A stretch of 64,000 bases of DNA from Gemmatimonadota bacterium (GCA_041390105.1 JAWKQO010000002.1:372001-436000); one strand, 5' to 3'. Numbered from the stretch's first letter, positions 50,876 through 60,011 are shown. A program made the numbers and translations. Notes: generated from the sequence alone by a model not told the origin.

Positions 50876-51718
50876 TCACCCCATTGCTGCACCCGACGCG
50901 TCCCCCGCGCTGGAGTCCAGCCACGCGCGCAGCGTGAGGAAGGCGGCGGCTGCGCTCCCTGCGCGCAGCAGAGCTGGAACGGCACCTTCCAGCAGGTTGG
51001 CCAGTGCGGCCAGGGCGCCGGCACGGGAAGGCCCCGAGCGCGCGTGCAGCAGTCGCTCCAGCGCGGCGGGCGGGCCGAGGGGCTCGAGGATGGCCTTCCC
51101 GCCGGGGTCGGGCTCCAGGAACACGACCCGACGCACCCGCGTCGGTTGCCGGGCCCAGCCCCCCCAGCCGGCGGGATCGATCCATACCTCGGCGGCGTCC
51201 GCGGACCAGAACGGCGTCTTACCCAGATCGAGCCCGAACTCGCGGGCGGATTCGCGGTCTACTTTGAGGTAGCGACGGAGTCCGGAGACGCGACCGTCCT
51301 CCCCGACGAAGAGCTGGTCGTCGGAGAGGAGCGGCAACCCGGCAGCGCTCAGCCGCAGCGCCAGCGTGGACTTGCCGACCCCCGACGCTCCTACCAGCAG
51401 GAGGCCGCCGTCCTTCCCCGCCACGCCGGCCCCGTGGAGTCGGGCCGGGTGCGGATCCGACTCGACCAGGGCGCAGGCCAACGCGTACTCGAGCGTGGCG
51501 GGGAGGTCGTCCAGAGAGCAGGGGCGTTCCCAGGTCGGACTGCGCACCTCGAATCCGCCCCCCACGGCATCGACCCGCAGGCGAACGTCCGCGCTCCCGG
51601 GCGGCGTGGCGACCTCGGCATACTCGGGGAGCAGCGCGGGCACCTGACGGATCACGAGTTCCTCTGCGCTCTCGACCACCACGCGTCGGTCGGCGTGGCG
51701 AAGCCAGGCCTGCAACAT
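50876..51718 (-). CDS. HprK-related P-loop kinase
   Basis: A 280-residue protein, start ATG 51718 with GAGGGA upstream. The C-terminal two-thirds are an HprK-type P-loop kinase: GASGVGKS at 110-117, the LLSDDQLF Walker B-like segment with the acid pair D133/D134, and WIDPAGWGGW. The N-terminal HPr-regulator domain of true HprK is replaced by a short beta-rich region. There is no HPr or PTS gene nearby, so it is unlikely to be a sugar regulator. HprK-like kinases accompany PqqD-like proteins in peptide-modifying cassettes; phosphorylation or nucleotide binding could act on the peptide. Confidence 0.85.
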   Translation of the reverse strand: MLQAWLRHADRRVVVESAEELVIRQVPALLPEYAEVATPPGSADVRLRVDAVGGGFEVRSPTWERPCSLDDLPATLEYALACALVESDPHPARLHGAGVAGKDGGLLLVGASGVGKSTLALRLSAAGLPLLSDDQLFVGEDGRVSGLRRYLKVDRESAREFGLDLGKTPFWSADAAEVWIDPAGWGGWARQPTRVRRVVFLEPDPGGKAILEPLGPPAALERLLHARSGPSRAGALAALANLLEGAVPALLRAGSAAAAFLTLRAWLDSSAGDASGAAMG

Positions 51719-51747
51719 CGGTCCCTCGCCGTGACGATGGGCGGTGA

Positions 51748-54700
51748 TCAGCGCTTGATCAGCTTGACCCGCCGGGCGCCCAGCAGCTCGCGGAGCGCTC
51801 GCAAGGTATCCAGGTCGGGGCGCACGGTCAGGGAGCGCGAACGCAGTCGCGGAGCCGGTCGGCCATTGTCCTCCCCGAGGCGGAACTCGACGGGTGCCTT
51901 CCCGGGGTGTCGGGTCAGAACCTCACGCACGCGCTCGAAGTCCGGGGAAGACGTGTCGGAGAACTCGAGTTCGATCTGGACGGCCAGCCGCTCGGAATCG
52001 GAGAGGTCGTCCAGGAGTTGCACGCCGTCGAGGAACACGGGCGGATCCTCCTCGTCGCGCTCGCGACCGGAGACCTTTCCCGAGATGAGCACCAGTGCGT
52101 CTTGCTGCAGCAACGCCTTGTTCTGCTCCCAGGCATCCTTGAAGGCCAGGATGGTCGCCGAACCGTGGAAATCCTCGATCGTGACCTTCCCCCACTCGGA
52201 GTTGTCGCGCCTGGAGATCTGGCGGGCCACGGCGGTGACGACACCGGCGAGCTCCACCGACTGCCCCACGCGCTCGCGCAGCGCGGTGCTGTTGGTGGCC
52301 CCGAAGGCCTCGACCACATCGCGCATGCGCTCCAGCGGATGCCCGGAGATGAAGAAGCCCAGCGCCTCCTTTTCGCGTGCCAGACGGTCCGGCTCGGTCC
52401 ATTCCGGCACCCTGGGGAGGGGAGGCGCGTGGCGGGCCACGGCCGTCTCGCCACCGAAGAGGGACGCCTGACCCGCAGCCTCCTCCGCCTGACGGGCCTG
52501 CACCTCGGCGAAGGCCGTGTCGAGTCCCGCCAACAGCTGGGCGCGGTGCCCGAAGTCGTCCAATGCCCCCGCCGCGATGAGCGCTTCGGTGGCGCGCTTG
52601 CCCAAGGCCCTGAGCTCCACGCGTTCCAGGAAGTCGAAGAGACTCTTGAAGGGGCCGTCTCTGCGGGCGCGCAGGATCGAGTCCACGGCGGCCGAGCCGA
52701 CGCCCTTCACCGCTCCCAGGCCGAAGCGGATGCGGTGGGGGTCGACCACCGTGAACTTCCAGCGGGACTGGTTCACATCGGGAGCCAGCACCTCGACCGG
52801 CTCTTCGAGGCGCTCGACGCTCTTCGGCAGACTACGACACTCACCGATGTAGGCGACCACGTCGTCCGTCTTGTCCAGTACCGAAGAGAGCAGCGCGGCC
52901 ATGAACTCGGACGGATAGTGTGCCTTGAGCCAGGCCGTCTGGTAGGAGATCAGCGAATAGGCGGCCGCGTGGCTCTTGTTGAAGCCATAGCGACCGAACG
53001 TCTCGATCTGCTGGGCCAGGTCCTCCGCCACCCGCTTGTTCACGCCACGCTCGACTGCACGCTCGACGAACTTCCCCAGCTCCTTCTCGATCAACTCCTG
53101 GATCTTCTTGCCCACCGCCTTGCGGAGCACGTCGGCTTCGGCCAACGAGAAGCCAGCCAGCACGTTGGCGATTCGCATCACCTGTTCCTGGTAGACGATC
53201 ACGCCATAGGTGGGCTCGAGCGTCTTTTCCAGGTCCGGATGCGGGTAGCGCACCGGCTCCTGACCGAGCTTGCGGCGCACGTAGACGTCGGCCATGCCGG
53301 AATCGAGCGGTCCCGGCCGGATCAGCGCGTTCGTGGCCACCAGGTCTTCGAAGCGGTCGCAGCGCATGGCGCGCAGCTTGTCCGTAGCCAGCGACGACTC
53401 GAACTGGAACACTCCCTGGGTCCCGCCGTGGGACAGCATCTTATACACAGCGGCATCGTCCAGCGGAACGTCGTCCATCGACTCGTACACGTCGCCACTG
53501 ACCGGGTGGACGAGGGCCCCGTGCCGTTCCTTGACCATCGTCACCGCGTCGGAAATGACGGTCAGGGTCTTCAGGCCCAGGAAGTCCATCTTGAGCATCC
53601 CGGCGTCTTCGAGGCAGTTCATGTCGTACTGCGTCACGACGTCGGGCGCCTCGTCCCCGTTGTCCCCATTGCTACGCCCGCCCCGGCTCTGGATGCACAC
53701 CGGCACGTACTCGTCCAGCGGCCCGGGAGCGATGACGACACCGGCGGCGTGGACCGACGCGTGGCGGGAAAGGCCCTCCAGCGTCATCGAGTAGTCGAAC
53801 AGCTTCCGGTGGCGGTCGTCGGCCGTGTAGAGGTCTCGTACCTCCTTCAGGTTCTTGACGGCCTCTTCGACGGTGAAGCTCTGCCCCGGCGCGTTGGGGA
53901 TGAGCTTGGCGATCCGGTCGGTCTCGGAGGGCTCGAAGCCCAGCGTGCGACCCACGTCGCGGATGACCGCCCGGCTCTTCATGGTCCCGAACGTGATGAT
54001 CTGGCCGACGGCATCCCGCCCGTACTTCTCGCGCACGTGCTCGATGACCTCGCCCCGGCGTTCGAAGCAGAAGTCGATATCGATGTCGGGCATCGAGATA
54101 CGTTCGGGATTCAGGAAACGCTCGAACAGCAGGTCGAACCGGATCGGATCGAGGTTGGTGATTCCGAGCGCATAGGCCACCAACGAACCCGCGGCCGAGC
54201 CACGACCGGGCCCGACGGGGATGCCCTGCTCGCGTGCCCAGGCGATGAAGTCCCAGACGATGAGGAAATACCCGGCGTACCCCGTCTGCGTGATCACGCC
54301 CAGCTCGTAGTCCAGGCGCTCCCGGGCCGCGTCGGGGAGCGGATCCCCGTAGCGCTCACGTGCCCCCTGCTCCGCCAGGAAGACCAGATAGTCGTTGGGG
54401 TCGGAGTAGGGTTCCGGGAGTGGGAAGTTGGGCAGGTGATAGGTTCGCTCGAACTCGAGGTCCACCTGATCGGCGATGAGGAGCGTGTTCTCCAACACGT
54501 CCGTTCGCCCGGGGAAGAAGCCCCCGATCTCCTCGGCCGACTTGAAGTACAAGCCCCCGTCGTAGCGCATGCGAGCGGGGTCCGAGAAATCCTTGCCCAG
54601 TCCGATGCAGAGCAACACGTCGTGCGCGTCGTGATCCTCGGGCTTGAGGAAGTGCGCATCGTTGGTCGCGACGACCGGAAGCCCAAGGTCCTCAGCGAGG

Positions 54701-55275
54701 TGGAACACGCGCTCGTTGAGCAGGAGCTGCCCTTCCGACTCGTGGGCCTGTACCTCGAGGTAGTAGCGGTCCTTGAAGACCTCCGCGTACCAGGAGGCCG
54801 CCTGGCGGGCGCCCTCGTAGTCGTCCGCCAGGAGATGACGGGCCACTTCGCCGGCCATGCAGGCGGAGCTGACGATCAGCCCCTCAGAGTGTGCTTCCAG
54901 GATCTCCCGGTCCACGCGGGGACGGTGGTAGAACCCTTGCGTGTATCCGAGCGAGCTGAGCTTGACCAGGTTGCGATACCCCGTGATGTCTCGCGCCAGC
55001 AGCACCAGGTGGTAGTAGGCGCGCTCACCCTGTCCCGAGCGTCCGCGTTCGCGCCGATCTCCCGGCGCCACGTACGCCTCCATGCCGATGATCGGCTTGA
55101 TCCCTGCTTTGCGCGCTTCCTTCTGGAAGGTCCAGGCGCCGAACAGGCAGCCGTGGTCGGTCAGAGCGAGCGCGGGCATCTCGAGCTCGCCCGCGCGCCG
55201 CACCAGATCACGGATACGGTTGGCGCCGTCGAGGAGGGAGTATTCGGAGTGGGTGTGGAGGTGGACGAAGCTCAC
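51748..55275 (-). CDS. dnaE: DNA polymerase III subunit alpha
   Basis: An 1175-residue replicative polymerase of the DnaE1 type. The N-terminal PHP domain keeps its metal motifs (HLHTHSEYS at residues 5-13), so a proofreading PHP is possible. The catalytic Asp pair is D397 and D399 with D401 in MPDIDIDF, and VGPGRGSAAGSLVAY precedes it. The fingers (FNKSHAAAYSLISYQTAWLK), tandem HhH and an OB domain (VELAGVVTAVAR) follow. The last residues are an intact tau-binding region. It is preceded at 31 bases by a DUF4837 gene and followed at 29 bases by the HprK-like gene. Confidence 0.97.
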   Translation of the reverse strand: MSFVHLHTHSEYSLLDGANRIRDLVRRAGELEMPALALTDHGCLFGAWTFQKEARKAGIKPIIGMEAYVAPGDRRERGRSGQGERAYYHLVLLARDITGYRNLVKLSSLGYTQGFYHRPRVDREILEAHSEGLIVSSACMAGEVARHLLADDYEGARQAASWYAEVFKDRYYLEVQAHESEGQLLLNERVFHLAEDLGLPVVATNDAHFLKPEDHDAHDVLLCIGLGKDFSDPARMRYDGGLYFKSAEEIGGFFPGRTDVLENTLLIADQVDLEFERTYHLPNFPLPEPYSDPNDYLVFLAEQGARERYGDPLPDAARERLDYELGVITQTGYAGYFLIVWDFIAWAREQGIPVGPGRGSAAGSLVAYALGITNLDPIRFDLLFERFLNPERISMPDIDIDFCFERRGEVIEHVREKYGRDAVGQIITFGTMKSRAVIRDVGRTLGFEPSETDRIAKLIPNAPGQSFTVEEAVKNLKEVRDLYTADDRHRKLFDYSMTLEGLSRHASVHAAGVVIAPGPLDEYVPVCIQSRGGRSNGDNGDEAPDVVTQYDMNCLEDAGMLKMDFLGLKTLTVISDAVTMVKERHGALVHPVSGDVYESMDDVPLDDAAVYKMLSHGGTQGVFQFESSLATDKLRAMRCDRFEDLVATNALIRPGPLDSGMADVYVRRKLGQEPVRYPHPDLEKTLEPTYGVIVYQEQVMRIANVLAGFSLAEADVLRKAVGKKIQELIEKELGKFVERAVERGVNKRVAEDLAQQIETFGRYGFNKSHAAAYSLISYQTAWLKAHYPSEFMAALLSSVLDKTDDVVAYIGECRSLPKSVERLEEPVEVLAPDVNQSRWKFTVVDPHRIRFGLGAVKGVGSAAVDSILRARRDGPFKSLFDFLERVELRALGKRATEALIAAGALDDFGHRAQLLAGLDTAFAEVQARQAEEAAGQASLFGGETAVARHAPPLPRVPEWTEPDRLAREKEALGFFISGHPLERMRDVVEAFGATNSTALRERVGQSVELAGVVTAVARQISRRDNSEWGKVTIEDFHGSATILAFKDAWEQNKALLQQDALVLISGKVSGRERDEEDPPVFLDGVQLLDDLSDSERLAVQIELEFSDTSSPDFERVREVLTRHPGKAPVEFRLGEDNGRPAPRLRSRSLTVRPDLDTLRALRELLGARRVKLIKR

Positions 55276-55306
55276 AGTTCCCGCACTACCGCCTCTGCCG
55301 CGTGTC

Positions 55307-56302
55307 TCAGCCGCAACGGAACGAGTTCAGAATGGTCTCGAGTTGGATCATGTACTCGTACTTCTCTTTCCCCGGCGCATACAGCCAGGCATCGAGCAGG
55401 TACAGGCGATCCTGATCCTCGCACACGATGGCCCGCATCAGGATGGGTCCGCCAGCCGGCCACCCTCCAGGGGGATTCTCCCAGGTTGCGCGGATCTCGT
55501 AGGCCTGATGCCCGGCGATGGTGCCTGGCCCGCCCTGGACGCCCTCCAACTTCACGACCTGCTCATCCTGGTAGTACTTCTTGGCGATCTCGTCCCGCCA
55601 ACCGAGCAGCGTCTCCGGCTGGACGTTGGGAGGGACGGGGCTCCACCAGGTCACGGCGACCTGCCGGATCAGCTCCGAGGGGTCGGGGTTGTCGTTGCGG
55701 AAGACATAGGTGCTGTCCTGATGCTGCCAGCGATAGACTTCGGGAAGCAGTAGCTCGAAGCCCGCCTGCTGCCGGAGCGTATCGGCGAGCGCCGTGTCCC
55801 GCCCGGTGAGGAACATGCGGGCCACCACGTACGCCCGGTACTGCTCCTCGTAGAGCGAGGACAGCTCGGGGAGCAGCCGCTCCACCTGCGCGGATGGGTC
55901 GCCTTCGTTGAGCAGCACGATCGTGACCAGCTGGCTTCGGGCCCAGACGTCGTGCGCCTGCAGGATCTGGGGGGGAGCGAGTGCCACGTTGCCCTCGCGG
56001 CGCTCCAGCGCCTCCTGGATCCAAGGCTCGTTCTCGCCCCCCATGAGGAGCACCTGCTTGAACTGGCGGAGGTTGTTCCAGTCCGCCTCCCGCGGGTCGA
56101 TCTGCGTGACGGTGAACGCCTTCTCGTCCGCGACGGTGAAGACCCGGCGCTCCAGCGCTTCGCGCGTCGACCCCGACACGACCTCCCAGAGCTCATTGGG
56201 GACGCCCACGATGATGCTGTTGGCGTCTCCATAGGCGCCGCTCTTCCCGCACGCGACGGGGGCGAGGCACGCAAGCAGGGTGACAACGGTGATCCTGCGC
56301 AA
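55307..56302 (-). CDS. DUF4837 family putative lipoprotein
   Basis: A 331-residue protein starting at TTG 56302 with GGAG upstream. The N-terminal signal TLLACLAPVACG contains two Cys candidates for lipidation. DUF4837 is recognised by SIIVGVPNELWEVVSGSTREAL, QFKQVLLMGGENEPWIQ, EQYRAYVVARMFL and GHQAYEIRATWENP. The family is typical of Bacteroidota and Gemmatimonadota; function is not known. It is the first gene of the leftward run that includes dnaE. Confidence 0.85.
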   Translation of the reverse strand: MRRITVVTLLACLAPVACGKSGAYGDANSIIVGVPNELWEVVSGSTREALERRVFTVADEKAFTVTQIDPREADWNNLRQFKQVLLMGGENEPWIQEALERREGNVALAPPQILQAHDVWARSQLVTIVLLNEGDPSAQVERLLPELSSLYEEQYRAYVVARMFLTGRDTALADTLRQQAGFELLLPEVYRWQHQDSTYVFRNDNPDPSELIRQVAVTWWSPVPPNVQPETLLGWRDEIAKKYYQDEQVVKLEGVQGGPGTIAGHQAYEIRATWENPPGGWPAGGPILMRAIVCEDQDRLYLLDAWLYAPGKEKYEYMIQLETILNSFRCG

Positions 56303-56509
56303 AGCGGTCTCCGGCTGAGCGGCAGTGTTGAGCCAGCGATTCCTCAGGGGGATACGCCGGGAGTCTCCGATTCTATCCACTTCGGGCCTCGGAGGCCACG
56401 CTTCAGGACGCTTCCGACGAGGCTCTGCCCGGCGCTCCGTGGCCCTTCGGTGGCGTGGTCACGGGAACATCCGGCGGCCCCGCGACCTACACCGGCGGAC
56501 TGAGGGCGC

Positions 56510-56538
56510 TTGACACCCCCCGAGCGGCGACCTATAAG
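56510..56538 (+). promoter_or_regulatory. near-consensus sigma70 promoter of the acidic protein gene
   Basis: TTGACA (56510-56515), 17-base spacer, TATAAG (56533-56538). The predicted start is near 56545, giving an untranslated leader of about 95 bases before ATG 56639. The stretch 56303-56638 between the divergent DUF4837 and acidic genes (336 bp) contains no other feature I can support. This is the best housekeeping promoter in the window. Confidence 0.85.
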
Positions 56539-56638
56539 GGCGTGACAGGCGGCAGGCCTGCTGTGCGGCGCGAGACGATTCGGGAGTTTCGGGCCGGTCC
56601 ACCTTCTCCAACACGTTTAAGGGAGGCACCCGAGGGCG

Positions 56639-56851
56639 ATGGACACGCTTACGTGGTCGGTCGTGGATTCCGTCGATGAGATCCGGATGCGGGACGATTG
56701 GGACGAGGACGAGGAGAGCTTCGAGGGTGACCTCGACGACGTGGAAGAAGGGGACGAGGACTTCGACTGGGACGAGGACGACGACGAGGACGACGACGAG
56801 GACGAAGAGTGGGACGAGGAGTGGGAGGAAGAAGAGGAGGAGTGGGAGTAG
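56639..56851 (+). CDS. 70-residue highly acidic protein
   Basis: A 70-residue protein. ATG 56639 has AAGGGAGG about 12 bases upstream. Asp and Glu make up 44 of 70 residues (22 each) and there are six Trp, mostly in the C-terminal run (EEW, EEW, EEW). No Cys and almost no basic residues. Such composition suggests a DNA-mimic or metal/protein-binding polyanion, but no family is recognised. It has its own strong promoter and a clear terminator, so it is expressed as a single-gene unit, perhaps at high level. Confidence 0.7.
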   Translation: MDTLTWSVVDSVDEIRMRDDWDEDEESFEGDLDDVEEGDEDFDWDEDDDEDDDEDEEWDEEWEEEEEEWE

Positions 56852-56886
56852 CCCTGACGGACTTCTCCAGTCCCGCCCACGTTGCG

Positions 56887-56918
56887 GAGGGAGGCGGGTT
56901 CCAGGCCCCGCCTCCCTC
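56887..56918 (+). terminator. terminator after the acidic protein gene
   Basis: GAGGGAGGCGGG (56887-56898) pairs with CCCGCCTCCCTC (56907-56918), loop 8 bases, followed by TTTGCGTT. It lies 36 bases after the stop of the acidic gene and upstream of the beta-propeller gene. Confidence 0.8.
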
Positions 56919-56985
56919 TTTGCGTTCGGGCGCCGGAGCCGGACGCGGGGCGAGGCGGAAAGCCCGCGGCACCGCTGCCGGCGGC

Positions 56986-58176
56986 ATGCGCTGGGCCGGG
57001 CTCGCTCTCGCCTATCTGTTCGGCTGCACCACCTTGCTGGCCGCTCAGTCCGACCCCGAGGCCCGCGGCACGCGCCCCGCTGAATACCGCGTCTACGTCG
57101 CCAACGAGTCCTCCGACCTCGTCAGCCGCGTGGTGTTCGCTCCAGGAAAGGGGGCGCGGGTGGAGAAGGAGATCCCGGTCGGGATCATGCCCGCTGACAA
57201 CGACGGGGCCCACGGCATCACCGTCTCACCCGATGGCGATTTCTGGTATGTCACCGTAGCCCATGGAACGCCGTACGGCTCGTTGTGGAAGTTCCACGCA
57301 GGTCCGGACACGCTGGTGGGCCGCGCGACGTTGGGCCTGTTCCCGGCCACCATGGGAGTGACGCCGGACGGCCAGTTCATGTTCGTGGCCAACTTCAATC
57401 TCCACGGCGACATGGTGCCTTCGGACGTCTCCGTGGTCTACACCCCGCAAATGATGGAGGTGGCCCGCATCCCCACCTGCCTCATGCCGCATGGAAGTCG
57501 CCTCGATCGGACCGGGAACCGACAGTACTCTGCGTGCATGCACTCCGATCAGCTCGTGGAGATCGATCTGGGAACATTCGAGGTGAGTCGCCGGCTGTCG
57601 GTCACTCCGGGCTCGGAAGGGGCCTTGGCGCTGGAGGATCGTGGCCAGCATATGGGCCAAGATGCCGCCATGGATCACGCGGCCCACCGCCAGCGGGCGG
57701 CGATGGCCGCGGGGGAGGTGTGCTCCCCGACCTGGGCGGAGCCGGGCGCCGGTGGGCGCGCGGGGTTCGTCTACGTCGCGTGCAACAAGCACGGTGAGAT
57801 CCTGGAGGTGGACGTCGAGTCCTGGTCGGTGCGCCGCCACATTCCCACGGGCAAGGCGCCCTACAACCTCGAGGCCACCGAAGACGGCCGCTTGCTGGTC
57901 GCTACGCTCAAGAGCGAGCAGGCGGTGGCCCTCATCGATCTGGAGAGCGGGCGCGAAGTGGCTCGCATCCCGACGAGCCGACCCATCACCCACGGCGTGG
58001 TCGCCAGCCCGGACAGCCGCTACGCGTTCGTCACCAACGAGGCCATCGGGTCGGTGAAAGGCACGCTCGACGTATTCGACCTCGAGCGTCGAGAGCGCGT
58101 TGCCAGCGTGGACCTGGGTCATCAGTCGGGCGGCATCGGCTTCTGGAGGATGACGCCGGTGGGTGTGCGGCCCTGA
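56986..58176 (+). CDS. YVTN/lactonase-like beta-propeller exported protein
   Basis: A 396-residue exported protein, ATG 56986 preferred because the signal LALAYLFGCTTLLAAQ follows. The mature chain is a seven-bladed propeller of the YVTN type: YRVYVANESSDLVSRV, HGITVSPDGDFWYVT, TPDGQFMFVANFN, ATEDGRLLVATLKSEQ, SPDSRYAFVTNEA. These repeats occur in lactonases and selenium-binding-like scaffold proteins; no catalytic residue set is assured. A His/Met-rich segment (HMGQDAAMDHAAHRQ) may bind metal. The M28 gene overlaps the end. Confidence 0.78.
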   Translation: MRWAGLALAYLFGCTTLLAAQSDPEARGTRPAEYRVYVANESSDLVSRVVFAPGKGARVEKEIPVGIMPADNDGAHGITVSPDGDFWYVTVAHGTPYGSLWKFHAGPDTLVGRATLGLFPATMGVTPDGQFMFVANFNLHGDMVPSDVSVVYTPQMMEVARIPTCLMPHGSRLDRTGNRQYSACMHSDQLVEIDLGTFEVSRRLSVTPGSEGALALEDRGQHMGQDAAMDHAAHRQRAAMAAGEVCSPTWAEPGAGGRAGFVYVACNKHGEILEVDVESWSVRRHIPTGKAPYNLEATEDGRLLVATLKSEQAVALIDLESGREVARIPTSRPITHGVVASPDSRYAFVTNEAIGSVKGTLDVFDLERRERVASVDLGHQSGGIGFWRMTPVGVRP

Positions 58177-59069
58177 GCGGCGCCAGCGAGCAGCGCGCCG
58201 GCGCCGATCCAACTCGCCTTGAGGGACACGTCCGCGACCTCGAGGGCGTACGGCATCCGGAGCGCACCCCGGAAGCGCACGCCAAGGCCGCCCACTACAT
58301 CCGCCGTCAGCTGGAGGCCGTAGGGCTCGCGCCGGAGCTACGACCCTTCGTCTTCCGGGAGCGGACCCATCACAACGTGGTGGCGGAGATCCCGGGCACC
58401 GATGCCGGCGCCCCGCGCGTCGTGATCGCCGCCCACTACGACACCGTGGCCGGTAGTCCCGGCGCCGACGACAACGCCAGTGGAGTCGCGGGCGTGCTGG
58501 AATGCGCCCGACTGCTCGCCGGGCGCCGACCGCGGGCGACGGTCGAGCTGGTGGCGTTCGATCTCGAGGAGTCGCAGCGTACCACCTACCGCGTGGGGAG
58601 TCGTCACCATGCGCGCGAGGCCCGTCGCGCGGGGGTGCGCTATGCGGGAGCCCTGGTTTTCGAGATGATCGGCTACTCGGACGAGCGGCCCGGGTCCCAG
58701 CGGGTGCCGGCGTTGATCGCCTGGAAGCGCATACCTCGGGTGGGAAACTTCCTGGCCGTGACGGGTGACGGGCAGTCGCGGCGTCTGTTGCGGACGTTCC
58801 GGGAGGCCGCGCGGGTGGCGGCGCCTGAGCTGCCGCTGGTGCCGCTGGTGACGCCCCTGCGTGGCTGGCTGGTGTGGCAGACCCGCCTGTCGGACAACGC
58901 CAGCTTCTGGTCGGAGGGCTATCCGGCCTTGATGGTCACCGACACCGCCTTCCTGCGGAACCCACACTACCATCGGCCCACTGATGTGGCCGCCACGCTG
59001 GACTACGCGTTCATGGCGTCCGTGGTCGACGCCACCATGGAGACCGTGGTCCGCCTGGCCGGCTGCTGA
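58173..59069 (+). CDS. M28 family metallopeptidase, apparent CTG start
   Basis: A 298-residue aminopeptidase-type protein if begun at CTG 58173. The frame is open and homologous upstream of the first GTG (58377): a HVRDLEGVRHPERTP segment and AAHYIRRQLEAVG match the usual M28 N-terminus. No in-frame ATG, GTG or TTG exists there. CTG 58173 overlaps the previous stop in the same 4-base arrangement used by other local pairs. Zinc ligands and catalytic acids: H and D in AAHYDTVAG, D in GADDNASG, E in FDLEES, D in GYSDE and H in NPHYHRPTDV. No signal peptide is seen. A sequencing error is the alternative explanation. Confidence 0.75.
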   Translation: MSGASEQRAGADPTRLEGHVRDLEGVRHPERTPEAHAKAAHYIRRQLEAVGLAPELRPFVFRERTHHNVVAEIPGTDAGAPRVVIAAHYDTVAGSPGADDNASGVAGVLECARLLAGRRPRATVELVAFDLEESQRTTYRVGSRHHAREARRAGVRYAGALVFEMIGYSDERPGSQRVPALIAWKRIPRVGNFLAVTGDGQSRRLLRTFREAARVAAPELPLVPLVTPLRGWLVWQTRLSDNASFWSEGYPALMVTDTAFLRNPHYHRPTDVAATLDYAFMASVVDATMETVVRLAGC

Positions 59070-59078
59070 TGCCGACGA

Positions 59079-60011
59079 TCAGCCGGGCTCGACCTCGTCC
59101 TGGACCCGGCCCCGGAGCGCGTCCACGACGGGACGATCCAGGTGCACGTCGAGTTGCGGGAACGCCACCGTGATCCCCGCGTCCCTCAGGTAGCGCCAGA
59201 TGACGTGGTTCAACTCGGACCGCGTGATGCGGGTCGTCCAGACGTCGCGCACCCAGATGGAGACGTCGAAGTCGAGGGACGAGGACCCGAAAGCCCAGAA
59301 GAGGATGCGGGGCTCACGCTTCTCTTCCTGGTGGGAGACGGATTTGGCGGCCTGCCTGAGGACCTCGAACACCTCATCCACGTCAGAGCCGTAGGCCACT
59401 CCCACCTGGGTGCGGAGCCGGTACAAGTTGTCCCGCAGCGTGTAGTTCTTGACGCTGTTCTGCACCAACTGCGAGTTGGGGATGATGATCTCCTCTTCAT
59501 CCAACGTGCGCACGATGGTGGACCGGATCCGCATATCGACCACGCGTACGATCTGTCCATCGATGTTCAGGACGTCCAGCGGCGTGATGCTGCGCTCCAA
59601 CAGCAGGATGATCCCCGCCACGAAGTTCTGCAGGATGGTCTGGAGCGCGAACCCGATGGCCACGGCCGCGATGGCACCGGCCGCGAACAGCGTCGAGAGG
59701 TCGATTCCAACCTGGTCGAGCGCCATGAACAGCACGATGACCAGGATCGCGTACTTCACCAGGCGCTGGACCGTACCGATCAGGCCTTCGTCGTACACGC
59801 GGCGGGCTCGGAACAAGCCCGCCACCACGCGGCGGCTCATGCGTGCGAGGAGCCAACCCAGGGCCAGCACCAGCAGGCCCGCCAGGACGTCGGATACGGC
59901 GATGTCCTGACCGCTCAGGGTGATGAGATGGGTGTCCAGCCACCCCCGCACGGTGCGTACCGCACCCTGCGTGATCTCGGCCAGGGCGGTGGAGTCGCCC
60001 GGGACTTGCAT
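59079..60011 (-). CDS. MscS-family mechanosensitive ion channel
   Basis: A 310-residue protein with three N-terminal helices (about residues 37-55, 78-96, 102-140). The pore helix TM3 reads FAAGAIAAVAIGFALQTILQNF with the Ala/Gly packing of MscS, followed by the beta domain (LNIDGQIVRVVDM, IPNSQLVQNSV) and an alpha/beta C-terminal cage. It opens under membrane tension to release osmolytes. Its ATG 60011 directly follows the left arm of the 60012-60318 inverted-end element. The leader lacks a clear Shine-Dalgarno. Confidence 0.92.
   Translation of the reverse strand: MQVPGDSTALAEITQGAVRTVRGWLDTHLITLSGQDIAVSDVLAGLLVLALGWLLARMSRRVVAGLFRARRVYDEGLIGTVQRLVKYAILVIVLFMALDQVGIDLSTLFAAGAIAAVAIGFALQTILQNFVAGIILLLERSITPLDVLNIDGQIVRVVDMRIRSTIVRTLDEEEIIIPNSQLVQNSVKNYTLRDNLYRLRTQVGVAYGSDVDEVFEVLRQAAKSVSHQEEKREPRILFWAFGSSSLDFDVSIWVRDVWTTRITRSELNHVIWRYLRDAGITVAFPQLDVHLDRPVVDALRGRVQDEVEPG

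Noticed and set aside
50876..51718. HprK-like gene considered as a true HPr kinase of a sugar phosphotransferase system
   Set aside because: The N-terminal regulator domain is missing and there is no HPr, EIIA or other PTS gene near; its neighbours are PqqD-like and methyltransferase genes.
51907..55809. Very long open frame antisense to dnaE and the DUF4837 gene
   Set aside because: It mirrors the codon structure of dnaE in GC-rich DNA, has no family likeness and no initiation site; dnaE on the other strand is certain.
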